DNA from: an uncultured Lachnobacterium sp.
GTDB taxonomy: Bacteria > Bacillota > Clostridia > Lachnospirales > Lachnospiraceae
Direction: 5' to 3'
NCBI GenBank assembly: GCA_937889225.1
Contig: CALAST010000107.1
Coordinates: 1 to 50,533, forward strand
Length of the DNA stretch: 50,533 bases
The translations under genes were made by a program, and so were the position numbers. Shown here piece by piece: positions 26,512 through 35,702 of this stretch. Under the pieces are notes generated by a model, which was given only the letters and a program-made list of their open reading frames with translations, was not told the DNA's origin and searched no databases. Numbering within the stretch: the stretch's first letter is position 1; every line of letters begins with the position of its first letter.

Positions 26512-27687
26512 TCATGACATCACACTCAATGCATCTTTCAATTCTCTCAACCGGTATTGAAACATTTCCGCCTCAGCTTCCATATTCTCAAATTGACTCA
26601 TATCCATTTCCTTTATTTGCAAAAGCCCGATTTTCTTAACAGCCTCAATCGCAGCTTCTCTCTGTGTCAATTTTCGTGGAAGAAGTGTTTGGCAGTTTGC
26701 TCCTTCTATTGTATCATAAGATAAAAAACATTGATTAAAATCCATCAACGGATATAACGAAATATATGCATTTGTCTCATTGTCCACTAAAAATCCCCAG
26801 TTTTCCGGATGTCTGTCTGTATTTCCTGTTAAATAGTCAAGGATATTCATTCCATAAAACGTAATTGGGTCTAACTCTTCACATACATGAATTGTATCCA
26901 AATCGTGATTACATGCATAAATATCAAATGCCATTTTGGATACCATGGAATATTTTTTTGATGTTATAATCTCACTTTCCGAAACTAATTGTCCCTGATA
27001 AAAACTTTCATTATATTTCACTTGTGGAATTTTAAAACACTCACAGATTTTACTCGCAAGCAATTCCTTTCTTACAATATCTTCTCCACCATCTTTGAGT
27101 AATTTAAATCCATTTTTTCCTCTTATCCATGCCTTTGCAAAACAACCTTTCGTAGACAAATCCGGTGCTAATTCCTGATTGGTTACGGTCATCTGCCGAC
27201 CTTTCAATGAAATTTCCACAACTGCTTCATTTAAAGGATTATCATACAAATTTATGCTTTGAAAAGAAACCGTCTCTCCCTGTCTTCTTATCCAATATAC
27301 ATCTGTCAAAGAAACACAATGATACGATAGCGAAATATTCGCACGGTCTCTATCCGTTACAGCCTGTTTAACCCCAATGCTATTTAATATTTCTTTTGCA
27401 TATTTTCTATCTAATGATAAAACACGCGAAGCACACCAATGATAAAAATTATTGAGATTATTCATCCTTGTGTCAATATCATCATCTTCTTCCAAATATA
27501 AATCATATGGCATAAATTTTTCATTTATGATTTTTGCTTTTCCAATTGTTGAAACCGTTGCAACTATTTTTTCCATATGCATAACTTCATATATAACTGT
27601 ATCTGTTTTTTTTGCTACAGAAGCATTCGTATTTAATATTACGTTCTCTGTTTGTGTCCCTGTTAGAATATAGTTATTACTTGGCAT
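26512..27687 (-). CDS. HipA-like protein kinase domain protein
   Basis: The start at 27687 (MPSNNYILTG) is preceded by GGAGTGGAG; 391 residues. The N-terminal ~180 residues are not recognised. The C-terminal half looks like a HipA/PI3K-like kinase: a lysine-containing strand GFKLLKDGG at 197-205, the catalytic loop TGNTDRHPENWGF at 291-303 and a DFG-equivalent MDFNQ at 319-323. HipA kinases phosphorylate tRNA synthetases or other targets and usually pair with HipB; no HipB-like gene is adjacent. It is followed closely upstream by a small unknown gene. Confidence 0.72.
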   Translation of the reverse strand: MPSNNYILTGTQTENVILNTNASVAKKTDTVIYEVMHMEKIVATVSTIGKAKIINEKFMPYDLYLEEDDDIDTRMNNLNNFYHWCASRVLSLDRKYAKEILNSIGVKQAVTDRDRANISLSYHCVSLTDVYWIRRQGETVSFQSINLYDNPLNEAVVEISLKGRQMTVTNQELAPDLSTKGCFAKAWIRGKNGFKLLKDGGEDIVRKELLASKICECFKIPQVKYNESFYQGQLVSESEIITSKKYSMVSKMAFDIYACNHDLDTIHVCEELDPITFYGMNILDYLTGNTDRHPENWGFLVDNETNAYISLYPLMDFNQCFLSYDTIEGANCQTLLPRKLTQREAAIEAVKKIGLLQIKEMDMSQFENMEAEAEMFQYRLRELKDALSVMS

Positions 27688-27705
27688 TTTCTTCTCCACT
27701 CCAAT

Positions 27706-28068
27706 TTACTTTTCACAAAAAATAGTATATTTCACACTTCTAACCTTTCCTGTTTGTCCTGTTCCCTCTAAATATGACCAGAATAATAAAAACATCTCCT
27801 TATTATCTATCTTTGCAATACTCATAGGTTCTGAAAGACCGGTTCCAACATCATCAAAATTAAAACAGGAAAAAATGATGGTATTTTCCTCAATTATTTT
27901 TTTTACTTGCTGTTCCTTTGAATTATCTTTTGTAAATTTAAATATCATAGAGAATGAAAATTCCTCATTTATTGCAACATCGATTCTTAAATCTTCCTGT
28001 TCTCCAAATAAAAAAACTTGACCGCTATCTATAATATCATAATTACCTGAACTTAATGCAATTTGCAT
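27706..28068 (-). CDS. small protein of unknown function, DUF6864-like
   Basis: The 120-residue protein starts at 28068 (MQIALSSGNYDII) behind a weak GGGGTAG site; the open frame runs further back into the neighbouring gene but that part is not protein-like. Features are SGQVFLFGEQEDLRIDV, FSMIFKFTKDN, and FSCFNFDDVGTGLSEP, similar to proteins annotated DUF6864; I hold this only tentatively. It lies 18 bases before the HipA-like gene and may be co-transcribed with it. Confidence 0.5.
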   Translation of the reverse strand: MQIALSSGNYDIIDSGQVFLFGEQEDLRIDVAINEEFSFSMIFKFTKDNSKEQQVKKIIEENTIIFSCFNFDDVGTGLSEPMSIAKIDNKEMFLLFWSYLEGTGQTGKVRSVKYTIFCEK

Positions 28069-28211
28069 AAAATCTACCCCATTTTCCAATTTATATCTAA
28101 TTAATGCAATTTTATCATGCGTATTTTTCTTTTTCAAGCATTCTATATAAATGCCAAATATAAACCTATTATTGACATAAAATAACAAAATAGGGGACTT
28201 TCTTGATTCGT

Positions 28212-28817
28212 TTAAATATATTGAAAAAATAAACAGTTTAACATAAGCAAAACGGATGCTATCGTTCCAATATACATCAAAATCGTATTTACAATCCCAT
28301 CTGCATAACAAAATCCTAGACATAGCCCAAACTCACTTGGATAAAAAAGTCGTATTTTTTTCTTATTCAGAAAATCAAGTACTATATGGGAAAGAAATCC
28401 AATCATAAAACTATAAACGATTGGCGGATAAACAAACCAAAACGCAATAGAAAATAATAATAATCCTGTAAAAGAATGTGTAAAAGTCCTATGTGCAGAC
28501 TTAATTCCTACCAAACATAATATTCCAAACAGTATTCCGCCTATCATTAAAAATGTTTTATCACGATTTAAAATATATTCGCAGATTCCGGTCTTTAATA
28601 AAAAATCAACGAATAGAATTATGCCTGTAATTTTAACTGCAATAAATTTTTCAAAAAAATTGTCATTTTTATAACCATTGTCCAGTAAATCTATATCACA
28701 TATTAACGCACCAATTACACCGCCCATTATGGCAACAAGACTTTCTGCAACTGTTTCCGGGTTTGTAACTGCAATAGCTGAGGCAATTCCTATCGTAAGA
28801 TGTGTTTTTTTCATCAT
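28212..28817 (-). CDS. YdjM/YbcI-family membrane-bound metal-dependent hydrolase
   Basis: The 201-residue membrane protein has the PF04307 layout: an early His (KKTHLTIGIASA), CDIDLLD near 40, SAHRTFTHS near 107 and SHIVLDFLN near 143, among four or five hydrophobic helices. Members are inner-membrane proteins; E. coli YdjM is LexA-regulated, but the reaction is unproven. A GGAG site lies 10 bases before the ATG. Confidence 0.85.
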   Translation of the reverse strand: MMKKTHLTIGIASAIAVTNPETVAESLVAIMGGVIGALICDIDLLDNGYKNDNFFEKFIAVKITGIILFVDFLLKTGICEYILNRDKTFLMIGGILFGILCLVGIKSAHRTFTHSFTGLLLFSIAFWFVYPPIVYSFMIGFLSHIVLDFLNKKKIRLFYPSEFGLCLGFCYADGIVNTILMYIGTIASVLLMLNCLFFQYI

Positions 28818-28924
28818 AATTATTTTTCTCCTTTGTTCTGCACATTTAATTCCCTAATTTAAATATTCATATGCCTCTTCTTCTATTTTATTCTATCCCA
28901 CCGTTACTGAAAACTTATAAAAAG

Positions 28925-29090
28925 TTATAACTCTTATGTTTCATTCCTACTTCTTCGTATCTGCTTTCGTACAGAATATATTCTGCTACTACTTACATGC
29001 GTGTGATACTCCATAGGCGTAAATTTCTGACTAACGTATCAGTATTTTTTTATCAAACTCTTTTTTACACAATTGCTTTCTCTTTCCAAA
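28925..29090 (-). ncRNA. probable omega RNA (reRNA) of the IS607 TnpB
   Basis: On the minus strand, after the tnpB stop at 29065, the sequence AAATTTACGCCTATGGAG is followed by a Gly-rich-looking GTAGTAGCAG, a stem, and GAAGTAGGAATGAAAC near the right end. The AAATTTA-GCCT-TGGAG core is shared with the orphan RNA at 45972-46320. TnpB guide RNAs are made from the tnpB 3' end through the right end of the element. Boundaries are approximate. Confidence 0.55.
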
Positions 29091-30333
29091 CTTTCTCTCC
29101 ATATCGTTTCAAGTTCAATGCCGCCTGATAGTCTCTATCCATTACATTTCCACATACTCCACATTTGTAAATACGCTCTTTTAACTTTAAATCCTTTTTG
29201 ATATGTCCACAACAACTGCATAATTTACTACTCGGATAAAATCGGTCTGCTATTACAAACAAAATATTATTCCACCCACATTTATATTCGATTTGTCGCC
29301 GAAATTCTCCAAAGCATTGTTCTTGTATCGCTTTCGATAAATGTCGGTTTTTCATCATTCCTCTTACATTTAAATCTTCCATACAGATAAAACTTGGTTC
29401 TCGTTTTATCATTTTAGAAGTTGTTTCATGTAGATAGTTTTGACGTATATTCGTTAGTCTATGGTTCATTTTTAAAAGTTTCTTTTCACTTTTTATAAGG
29501 TTACTTGTCTTGCAATAACTCCCTCCTTTTTTATTTTTCTCATATTTTCTTGCTATCCCACGCTGTAACCTGCGTTTCTTCTTTTCTAATTGTTTTATCT
29601 TTCTTGTTTTATTGATATTCTCATATCGTTTCTCATCCGAACAAACGGCGAGTTCTTTTACTCCAAGGTCGATGCCTATCCCCTCTTTTTCTTTGGGTGG
29701 CATATTCGTATCCTTTTGTATCTCCACTCCAACGGTTAGCCACCAATGTTCCCCATCAAATTGGATTCTCGGATTCGTATACGTGCAATCCGTTGGTATA
29801 CGTCCCTGTTCTGCAAGGCGTATCCAATTTATCTTTTGCTTATTTTTCTTCTTTGAATCTGCAAATCCTTCTACTTTTACATGCGTATCCGTAAATTTTA
29901 GCTTTATATTGTCTTGATAAAATTTGGGTGTCGTATGTTTTTTGCTTTTAAACTTCGGATGACCTTTCCTGTCATATACCGTTAATGGTTTTCCGATTCT
30001 TTTATAATGTTCCACTTTCTGTTTTGAATATTTGATACCTGTTTTTTTATATTCACCAAAAAAATTTTGATAGGCAATACAACAATCTTTGATGGCTTGT
30101 TTCGGTACATTATTTGAAATCCCATTTAACCAATTTCCTGCTTCCGTTTTTTTGAATTGGGTAAATTCTTTTCGTAATACACTATCCGATAGAAAACTTC
30201 CACCATTTTTAAAATTCTCCATCTGTTTTTCCAATGCCCAGTTATACGCAAATCGAGCAGCATCCGCATATTGAAACAGTTTTGTTTTTTGTTTATTGTT
30301 TGGTAATAACATGACTTTGATGGTCTTTATCAT
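29065..30333 (-). CDS. tnpB: TnpB RNA-guided nuclease of the IS607 element
   Basis: The 422-residue protein starts MIKTIKVMLLPNNKQ, and has the OrfB_IS605 domain with the RuvC residues: Asp in GIDLGVKELAV, Glu in FICMEDLNVRG, and Asp in MDRDYQAALNL. A four-Cys zinc finger CSCCGH...CGVCGN lies between the last two. All catalytic positions are intact. TnpB cuts DNA guided by omega RNA and helps keep the transposon in place. Its start lies inside the end of tnpA, so the two are coupled. The annotated Met at 30333 is chosen over an upstream GTG. Confidence 0.92.
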   Translation of the reverse strand: MIKTIKVMLLPNNKQKTKLFQYADAARFAYNWALEKQMENFKNGGSFLSDSVLRKEFTQFKKTEAGNWLNGISNNVPKQAIKDCCIAYQNFFGEYKKTGIKYSKQKVEHYKRIGKPLTVYDRKGHPKFKSKKHTTPKFYQDNIKLKFTDTHVKVEGFADSKKKNKQKINWIRLAEQGRIPTDCTYTNPRIQFDGEHWWLTVGVEIQKDTNMPPKEKEGIGIDLGVKELAVCSDEKRYENINKTRKIKQLEKKKRRLQRGIARKYEKNKKGGSYCKTSNLIKSEKKLLKMNHRLTNIRQNYLHETTSKMIKREPSFICMEDLNVRGMMKNRHLSKAIQEQCFGEFRRQIEYKCGWNNILFVIADRFYPSSKLCSCCGHIKKDLKLKERIYKCGVCGNVMDRDYQAALNLKRYGEKVWKEKAIV

Positions 30334-30946
30334 CCGTTTCCACACTTTCTTCTTTTAGTTCCTTTATCAGTTTCTTTGCTCTATTTGCTCGTTTTCCTTG
30401 TAATTTACAGCTAAAAACCGTTATAATCTGTACCAAATCTTCCACAAGTTCCTGTTGTTCTGATTTTTCGGTATGATCAATAATTTCTATTTCACAATGA
30501 TACAATTCTGCCAAATATTCCACTAGTTCAAAACTAAAACGTAACAAGCGGTCTTTATACAAGACCACTACTTTCTCTACTTTATTTTCTGTGATTCGTT
30601 TGATAAGTTCCTGTAATCCTTTTTTCTTATAGTTAATTCCGGAACCAATATCACAAATAATTTCAAATGGTTTTCCTTGTGCTGTCAGATATATTCTCAT
30701 AGATTCTATCTGTCGCTCCAAATCATCTTTCTGTTTCTTACTCGAAACACGACAGTAGCCGATTACCATTCGCTTACTTTTCTTTTTATGAATCAGTTGG
30801 TCTATCTGTTCTTCCGAATAATAACGATACCCGTTACTAGAAGTATGGTGTGGATGTAATTTTCCACTTCTGTCCCAATTTCTCAATGTTTGTGCGGTAA
30901 CACCTAATCGTTCGGATACTTCTCGAATCGAATAAAATTTTTCCAT
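30293..30946 (-). CDS. tnpA: IS607-family serine recombinase TnpA
   Basis: The 217-residue protein starts at 30946 (MEKFYSIREVSERLGV) with AAGGAGA upstream. It begins with a MerR-type HTH (SIREVSERLGVTAQTLRNWD) and continues with a resolvase/invertase domain (VIGYCRVSSKKQKDDLERQI with the nucleophile Ser, then VVVLYKDRLLRFSFELVEYL). This reversed order, DNA-binding before catalytic domain, is the mark of IS607 transposases. It overlaps tnpB by 41 bases. Confidence 0.92.
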   Translation of the reverse strand: MEKFYSIREVSERLGVTAQTLRNWDRSGKLHPHHTSSNGYRYYSEEQIDQLIHKKKSKRMVIGYCRVSSKKQKDDLERQIESMRIYLTAQGKPFEIICDIGSGINYKKKGLQELIKRITENKVEKVVVLYKDRLLRFSFELVEYLAELYHCEIEIIDHTEKSEQQELVEDLVQIITVFSCKLQGKRANRAKKLIKELKEESVETDDKDHQSHVITKQ

Positions 30947-31073
30947 AATCCTGTTCTCCTTATAGACTTCCATTTTATTCTAGCAAGAAGTGCTATAAAA
31001 TACAATTACTTTTTATAACTTTTTATATTTTTCTTTTAACTGTTATAATCCTTCTACCAATATGCAAATAAAA

Positions 31074-31108
31074 TGTCCTATATCAGCCTCTTAAACTGAT
31101 ATAGGACA
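31074..31108 (-). terminator. hairpin terminator after the HTH/DUF2975 unit
   Basis: Thirteen-base perfect arms TGTCCTATATCAG (31074-31086) and CTGATATAGGACA (31096-31108) flank a 9-base loop, with TTTTATTT following on the minus strand, 25 bases after the stop at 31133. Confidence 0.8.
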
Positions 31109-31132
31109 ATTTCTATATCTCATTTCTGCATT

Positions 31133-31339
31133 TTATTCCTTCTGATATTCCAAAATATCTCCCGGCTGACAATCTAACACTTTGCAAATTGCTTCTAATG
31201 TAGAAAAACGAATGGCACTCACTCTGCCATTCTTCAATTTCGAAAGATTTACATTTGCAACTCCCACTTTTTCAGAAAGTTCATTCAATGACATTTTACG
31301 GTCTGCCATTACCCTATCCAATCTTAATATTATTGGCAT
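31133..31339 (-). CDS. YozG-like small XRE regulator
   Basis: The 68-residue protein is one HTH domain (MADRKMSLNELSEKVGVANVNLSKLKNGR, shown here only by its motif region; ending ICKVLDCQPGDILEY). This exact form is the usual partner of DUF2975 membrane proteins, encoded just upstream with a 9-base gap. The pair is widespread in Firmicutes; its role is not established. Confidence 0.85.
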   Translation of the reverse strand: MPIILRLDRVMADRKMSLNELSEKVGVANVNLSKLKNGRVSAIRFSTLEAICKVLDCQPGDILEYQKE

Positions 31340-31348
31340 ATTGCCCCC

Positions 31349-31945
31349 TTATAACGTTTCGTCTGATTGTATCTGCAATTCTTCGCCATAACGAAAAACA
31401 TACGATAACAAATATAAAATTAAAAAGCCCACAAGAAAATTTCCATCAAAAAAATATTCCTGATTACACTTTACAATTTTATCACTTAAGAAAAGATTTG
31501 GAAAGTCAAATACTTGATATTCAATGGTTTGTGTAATAAAATATCCAATTTCCATAACCATTCCCCCAATTAAAACAATCCAACTCAATTTTTTTACACT
31601 CATTGAAACTTCATTTTCAAACGGTCTTTCTTCTTTCATCGGCTTAAGAATTTTTCGAATACTCTCAATCATACAACAAGCAAAAACACTTGCAACAAGC
31701 GACAAAAATGACATACTATAAAAAAATAATTTCAAATCATCTATGCTGGGATTATACTCCTGTGCAAGTTCCATTTCTAATTGTCCCAAATTAATCGTTA
31801 CAACCATTTCTGTGAAAAAATCGTCTGGAAAAACGGGTGTAAACACTATAACAATTGCAACAATTATCCCCACAACGGCACATAACCAAAATAAAATTCT
31901 CGCTACAATATCGATTCTTTTAGCAAGTTTACAAAACTTTTTCAT
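31349..31945 (-). CDS. DUF2975 membrane protein
   Basis: The 198-residue protein has four hydrophobic segments (IDIVARILFWLCAVVGIIVA; FYSMSFLSLVASVFACC; SWIVLIGGMVMEIGYFI; GFLILYLLSYVF), with the KPMKEERPFENE loop between the second and third that is typical of DUF2975. It is coupled to a YozG-like HTH gene directly downstream. It has an AAGGAG-type site upstream. Function unknown. Confidence 0.83.
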   Translation of the reverse strand: MKKFCKLAKRIDIVARILFWLCAVVGIIVAIVIVFTPVFPDDFFTEMVVTINLGQLEMELAQEYNPSIDDLKLFFYSMSFLSLVASVFACCMIESIRKILKPMKEERPFENEVSMSVKKLSWIVLIGGMVMEIGYFITQTIEYQVFDFPNLFLSDKIVKCNQEYFFDGNFLVGFLILYLLSYVFRYGEELQIQSDETL

Positions 31946-32191
31946 ATTTCATTCTCCTTTACATTTGTTTTTTATATCATAGCAGCAGTTTTTATGTTTG
32001 TCAATTATTTTTTAACGTTTATCGTTAATATTTTTACATTTTTCATTTATTTACAGTAAAGCCATTCTCAAAATCCGAATTCTCTACTTTCTTATAAATG
32101 CAGATTGCTTCGCAACTTGTTCTGCGTTTAATTTTACTACTTGCTCATAACCGAATGATTGCTTTATACTGCCTTATTGGGCCAATAAAAA

Positions 32192-32226
32192 TGTTCTATA
32201 TCAGCAATCTAAGCCAATATAGAACA
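32192..32226 (-). terminator. terminator after mcrC
   Basis: Arms TGTTCTATAT (32192-32201) and ATATAGAACA (32217-32226) form a stem followed by Ts on the minus strand, about 50 bases past mcrC. Sequence and shape resemble the hairpin at 31074-31108. Confidence 0.7.
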
Positions 32227-32277
32227 TTTCATTTTCATACACAAAAAAACATCTTTTTTACAGCAACTTCCGTTCCT

Positions 32278-33312
32278 TTATTCACACACCATTTTCGCAA
32301 TCGCATCCAATTGTGCTGCAATCACATTAAATTTACAATTCAAATCAAGTGTCCTCACATGAATCTGATTTCCACTCATCTGATATGTGTTATCAGGCTG
32401 AACTTCATCTTCCGTACGTGCATATAATAACATACCCATGACCGTTTCATTCTCCTTGACTTTCCAGTTTTTTACATAAGCAAAAATCTGATACAAATTA
32501 GCAGAATGAATTGTTTGACTCATATATGGGGCTTTCATTTGCATATTATGGGTATAATATTTTGCATCTATTATCAATGTCTTCCTCGTTTGTTTATTCG
32601 AAATCACAATATCGGATTGCATAATCGGCAATCGATTATCGATTCCATCATCTAACATCCATTTAATCTGTGGTGCATATACCTTTAGTTCTTTATGTTC
32701 CTTGCGGAAATAATTAAGAATAAACTTCTCATACAACTTTGGCATTGTTTGCTCATCTGCAAACTCCATAATGTGCGTAGAACCATCCGCATTTGTTTGT
32801 AATATTCCTTTTAATATCATCTGACATACTGCAACTAACATGTGATATGTTTGATTATTTCTATCATATTGAATGTTCCAGTTAATATTGTGAACATCCA
32901 ATGTAGCCACTTCTGCAAAAAACAGTAATAACTTTCGAATCTCTTTTTTACGTGCTTTCGAAATATTTGCACACAGTAATGCGTTTAATGTTGTTTTGAT
33001 AATTCTATTTAGATAAAAATCAACCGAAAATTCATCATAAGAGCATACAAATTGTTTTTTTCGAACAGATTGCGTTTTTATCGATTGGTTCATCTCTATC
33101 TTTCCTTTGGGTGTACTAAGTGATTCTTCTTGCGTAATATACGCTCTCCTTAATCCTCTTTTTATCTGAATTGCAACACCTTTACAAAGAATTGCGGAAA
33201 GTAATTCTTCTGCATTTTCAAATTCTTCCGTAAGAATATCTTTATATCCCTTTTCCTGCAAAACCTGAAACGAATACGCAAGCATGTAATATATGTTTTC
33301 TATGCGAATCAT
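32278..33312 (-). CDS. mcrC: McrC-type nuclease subunit of a McrBC restriction system
   Basis: The 344-residue protein starts at 33312 (MIRIENIYYMLAYSF); its ATG overlaps the mcrB stop as ATGA, with GAGGTG upstream. The McrC_C (PF10117) family motif is clear: SDIVISN...KTLIIDAKYY is the PD-(D/E)XK active site (Asp...Asp-x-Lys). McrC supplies DNA cleavage and stimulates McrB GTP hydrolysis. McrBC systems restrict modified-cytosine DNA between distant sites. Followed by a terminator. Confidence 0.88.
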   Translation of the reverse strand: MIRIENIYYMLAYSFQVLQEKGYKDILTEEFENAEELLSAILCKGVAIQIKRGLRRAYITQEESLSTPKGKIEMNQSIKTQSVRKKQFVCSYDEFSVDFYLNRIIKTTLNALLCANISKARKKEIRKLLLFFAEVATLDVHNINWNIQYDRNNQTYHMLVAVCQMILKGILQTNADGSTHIMEFADEQTMPKLYEKFILNYFRKEHKELKVYAPQIKWMLDDGIDNRLPIMQSDIVISNKQTRKTLIIDAKYYTHNMQMKAPYMSQTIHSANLYQIFAYVKNWKVKENETVMGMLLYARTEDEVQPDNTYQMSGNQIHVRTLDLNCKFNVIAAQLDAIAKMVCE

Positions 33313-35414
33313 TTTAGCACCTCTCGAACTCTTCTGCTCCAATCTTTTACTTTTGTTGGTTCATCAAACCAATATTCTTTCAGTAATGGAATTAATTCAT
33401 ATTCTACGACTGATTTCATCCATTCATCGTTAATTGTCGTTTTGGTACAAAAATAGCTATGTCCAATACAAAATCCCTCTCCAAGTGAATCATCCTCTGA
33501 AATTTCTTCGTTCAGTTGTTCCACTACCGCAATAAGTCTATCAAATTTGACATTGTTTACTTTTGCCCGATATGCTCGAAAACCGGAAGTTCCAAAAGCC
33601 GGTGGCATTTCAAAAAATGCAAAACGACGACGTAATGCATAATCCAACATTGCCAAACTTCTATCTGCTGTATTCATCATCCCAATAATATGCACATTAC
33701 TCGGAATAGAAAATTGTTCATCTGCATAAAGAAGTTGTAATTTTACGCCTCGCTTATCATTTTCAATCAACATAAATAATTCACCAAATATTTTACTTAA
33801 ATTCCCTCTATTGATTTCGTCAATAATAAAGAAATATGGTCTGTCGTCTTCTGCTGCCTTACAGCAAAATTCATAAAACACACCATTTCTAAGCTCAAAT
33901 CCGGTTTCCGTTGGACGAAATCCCATGATGAAATCTTCATAACTATAACTCTGGTGGAACTGCACCATTTTCACACGATTGTTATCTTTTTCTCCCATGA
34001 TGGAAAATGCAAGACGTTTTGCAGCATACGTTTTTCCTACCCCCGGTGCACCTTGTAATATCACATTCTTCTTTGCCAAAAGTAATGACTTTAATGCATA
34101 ATAGCGTTCTTCCTCCATATATACGTCATTCAAAAAATCGGTTGCTGTATAGGTAGGCAATGTTTCCTCTAATTGTTCTTTTTGTACATCTTCACAATTA
34201 AATATCTGATTCAACTTATTAACATAATCCGAATATCTGGTAATGTCTGTCAATGTCTTCGTAACTGCTTTTCCCGGGTGCTCCCATTCCCCTTTATGTG
34301 TCCAAGCTATCTTACGATAATATTTGTAATTTGTAGGTTTCTTTTCATCATAAATAAATTCCGATATCACAATTCCTCTGCCAAGAATTGTTTTTGTTCC
34401 CTTTTTAGCAATCACGATATCACCCTGTTTCATTTCATGCACAAACTGCCAAATTTCAAGTACCGCATTTCGATATGTAGTCGTATACCTCTCCGTTCCA
34501 CAATCTTGCATTGCACTTTGCATTTCTGCCTTTGTTTCATATAACGTTGGGTCGCCTAAATAATCTCTGCCAATTGTCATAATACCGCTACGATAAAGTT
34601 CTTCCCATTCATCATAGGGAGAATAGAGCCAACAATGTATCTCAGCGTTATCTGCTAAAACCTCATCAACTGCTGTCTGCTTTGGAATAATCCCCTCAAA
34701 TATACTATCATCAAACACAATATCTATATTCTGTTGCTTGGCAATCTTTTTGCAACCTCTTAGAATACTATTAGATTTACTTCCGGTTTGCTCATAGAAA
34801 TATTTTATATTTTCCTTTGTTGCTTTTAAAGCATTTCTCATATATTCTTCGCCAAAATCAACTCTGATTTGGTTGATAAAATATAATGTAACTTCTGTAT
34901 TTGCCCTCCGCGTATATTTCTGTCCATTCATCATAGAAGCGAACAGCATTACGGTCAACTTATGTGAGGTTTGATTATAATAGGGAACTTCTTCTACCAT
35001 TTTTTGAACAACTTCATCAACTTTGATGTTTCCTTCATATGCAAGTTTTGCATACTTATAGATAATTACTTCACAATCAAATTCGTAACCAATTCTATTT
35101 TTCACACCACCAAACTGCTTGTCCAAAAACTCCTTTAGCATTTGGAAATCCATAAAATAGGCACTGGTGCGTTCTTCTGCTCTATCAGACATGAGTTCAT
35201 ATTTTAGATAATCATAGATTGCTTGTTTTGCATTTTGCATGGATTCTTCATCTAGAAGGCTTTTCCAAAATGATGGAACTAATGTATTGTTCCAAAGATA
35301 AAAGGCATCTGATACATGTGTTTTTAGTGTAATTTCTGCCCAACTTGGATGTTTGTTTTTTAAATATTCTTTATATTCTTTACGAACCGTGCTTACTGTT
35401 GAACCGATGTCCAT
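33309..35414 (-). CDS. mcrB: McrB-type GTPase with EVE-like recognition domain
   Basis: 701 residues. The first ~240 are helical and unrecognised. Residues about 257-385 resemble an EVE/YTH-like modified-base reader (HCWLYSPYDEW, MTIGRDYLGD, QGDIVIAKKGTKTILGRG). The AAA+ motor follows: Walker A GAPGVGKT at 455-462, Walker B FFIIDEINRGN near 528-538, the GTP-selecting MNTADRS at 580-586 and ALRRRF. McrB rings translocate DNA and drive McrC. The DNA reader domain suggests the specificity differs from E. coli McrB. A GGGAG site precedes the ATG. Confidence 0.88.
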   Translation of the reverse strand: MDIGSTVSTVRKEYKEYLKNKHPSWAEITLKTHVSDAFYLWNNTLVPSFWKSLLDEESMQNAKQAIYDYLKYELMSDRAEERTSAYFMDFQMLKEFLDKQFGGVKNRIGYEFDCEVIIYKYAKLAYEGNIKVDEVVQKMVEEVPYYNQTSHKLTVMLFASMMNGQKYTRRANTEVTLYFINQIRVDFGEEYMRNALKATKENIKYFYEQTGSKSNSILRGCKKIAKQQNIDIVFDDSIFEGIIPKQTAVDEVLADNAEIHCWLYSPYDEWEELYRSGIMTIGRDYLGDPTLYETKAEMQSAMQDCGTERYTTTYRNAVLEIWQFVHEMKQGDIVIAKKGTKTILGRGIVISEFIYDEKKPTNYKYYRKIAWTHKGEWEHPGKAVTKTLTDITRYSDYVNKLNQIFNCEDVQKEQLEETLPTYTATDFLNDVYMEEERYYALKSLLLAKKNVILQGAPGVGKTYAAKRLAFSIMGEKDNNRVKMVQFHQSYSYEDFIMGFRPTETGFELRNGVFYEFCCKAAEDDRPYFFIIDEINRGNLSKIFGELFMLIENDKRGVKLQLLYADEQFSIPSNVHIIGMMNTADRSLAMLDYALRRRFAFFEMPPAFGTSGFRAYRAKVNNVKFDRLIAVVEQLNEEISEDDSLGEGFCIGHSYFCTKTTINDEWMKSVVEYELIPLLKEYWFDEPTKVKDWSRRVREVLK

Positions 35415-35513
35415 AGGCTATTTCTCCCTTAAAAATACTATTCTCTAATATAATCAATTTTGTTATAAGAATAATTCACTTCTATACTTATCACCAAATT
35501 GAAACCTAAAATC

Positions 35514-35702
35514 TTATAAAAATTTCTTATCTAATAACTGTGCATCTGGAAAAACAACATGAAACAATCCCTCACTTTTACACCATACTGGCATGGTTGC
35601 ACCAGTATCAAATAGACACAATATTTTCCTATTATAATTAGTAATTGTTGAAAACAATGGTTTAAAGGTGCTAATCAATTCTAATCTCAATACCTTGCAC
35701 AT
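35514..35702 (-). pseudogene. truncated retropepsin-like protease gene
   Basis: The frame encodes KILCLFDTGATMPVWCKSEG, matching SALLDTGAYIPVWTDDEE of the intact gene at 36545, including the catalytic DTG. It then stops after ~25 more residues where the intact protein has ~110 more, so the second half is gone. The start is unclear: ATG at 35702 or a TTG at 35678 overlapping the upstream stop. The neighbouring small gene is intact. Confidence 0.65.

Larger units (their letters stand above)
28900..31040 (-). mobile_element. IS607-family insertion sequence (tnpA-tnpB) with guide RNA at its right end
   Basis: The element holds a MerR-HTH serine recombinase (tnpA) overlapping tnpB, the IS607 layout. 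Both ends carry AT-rich motifs with ATAAAAAGT/ACTTTTTAT: near 31005-31027 on the tnpA side and near 28909-28932 on the tnpB side. IS607 elements lack terminal inverted repeats, so the exact ends are estimates. Both genes are open and keep catalytic residues, so it may be active. Confidence 0.75.

Noticed and set aside
28069..28323. N-terminal extension of the gene at 27706
   Set aside because: It would overlap the conserved YdjM-like gene and lacks a ribosome binding site; the Met at 28068 fits better.
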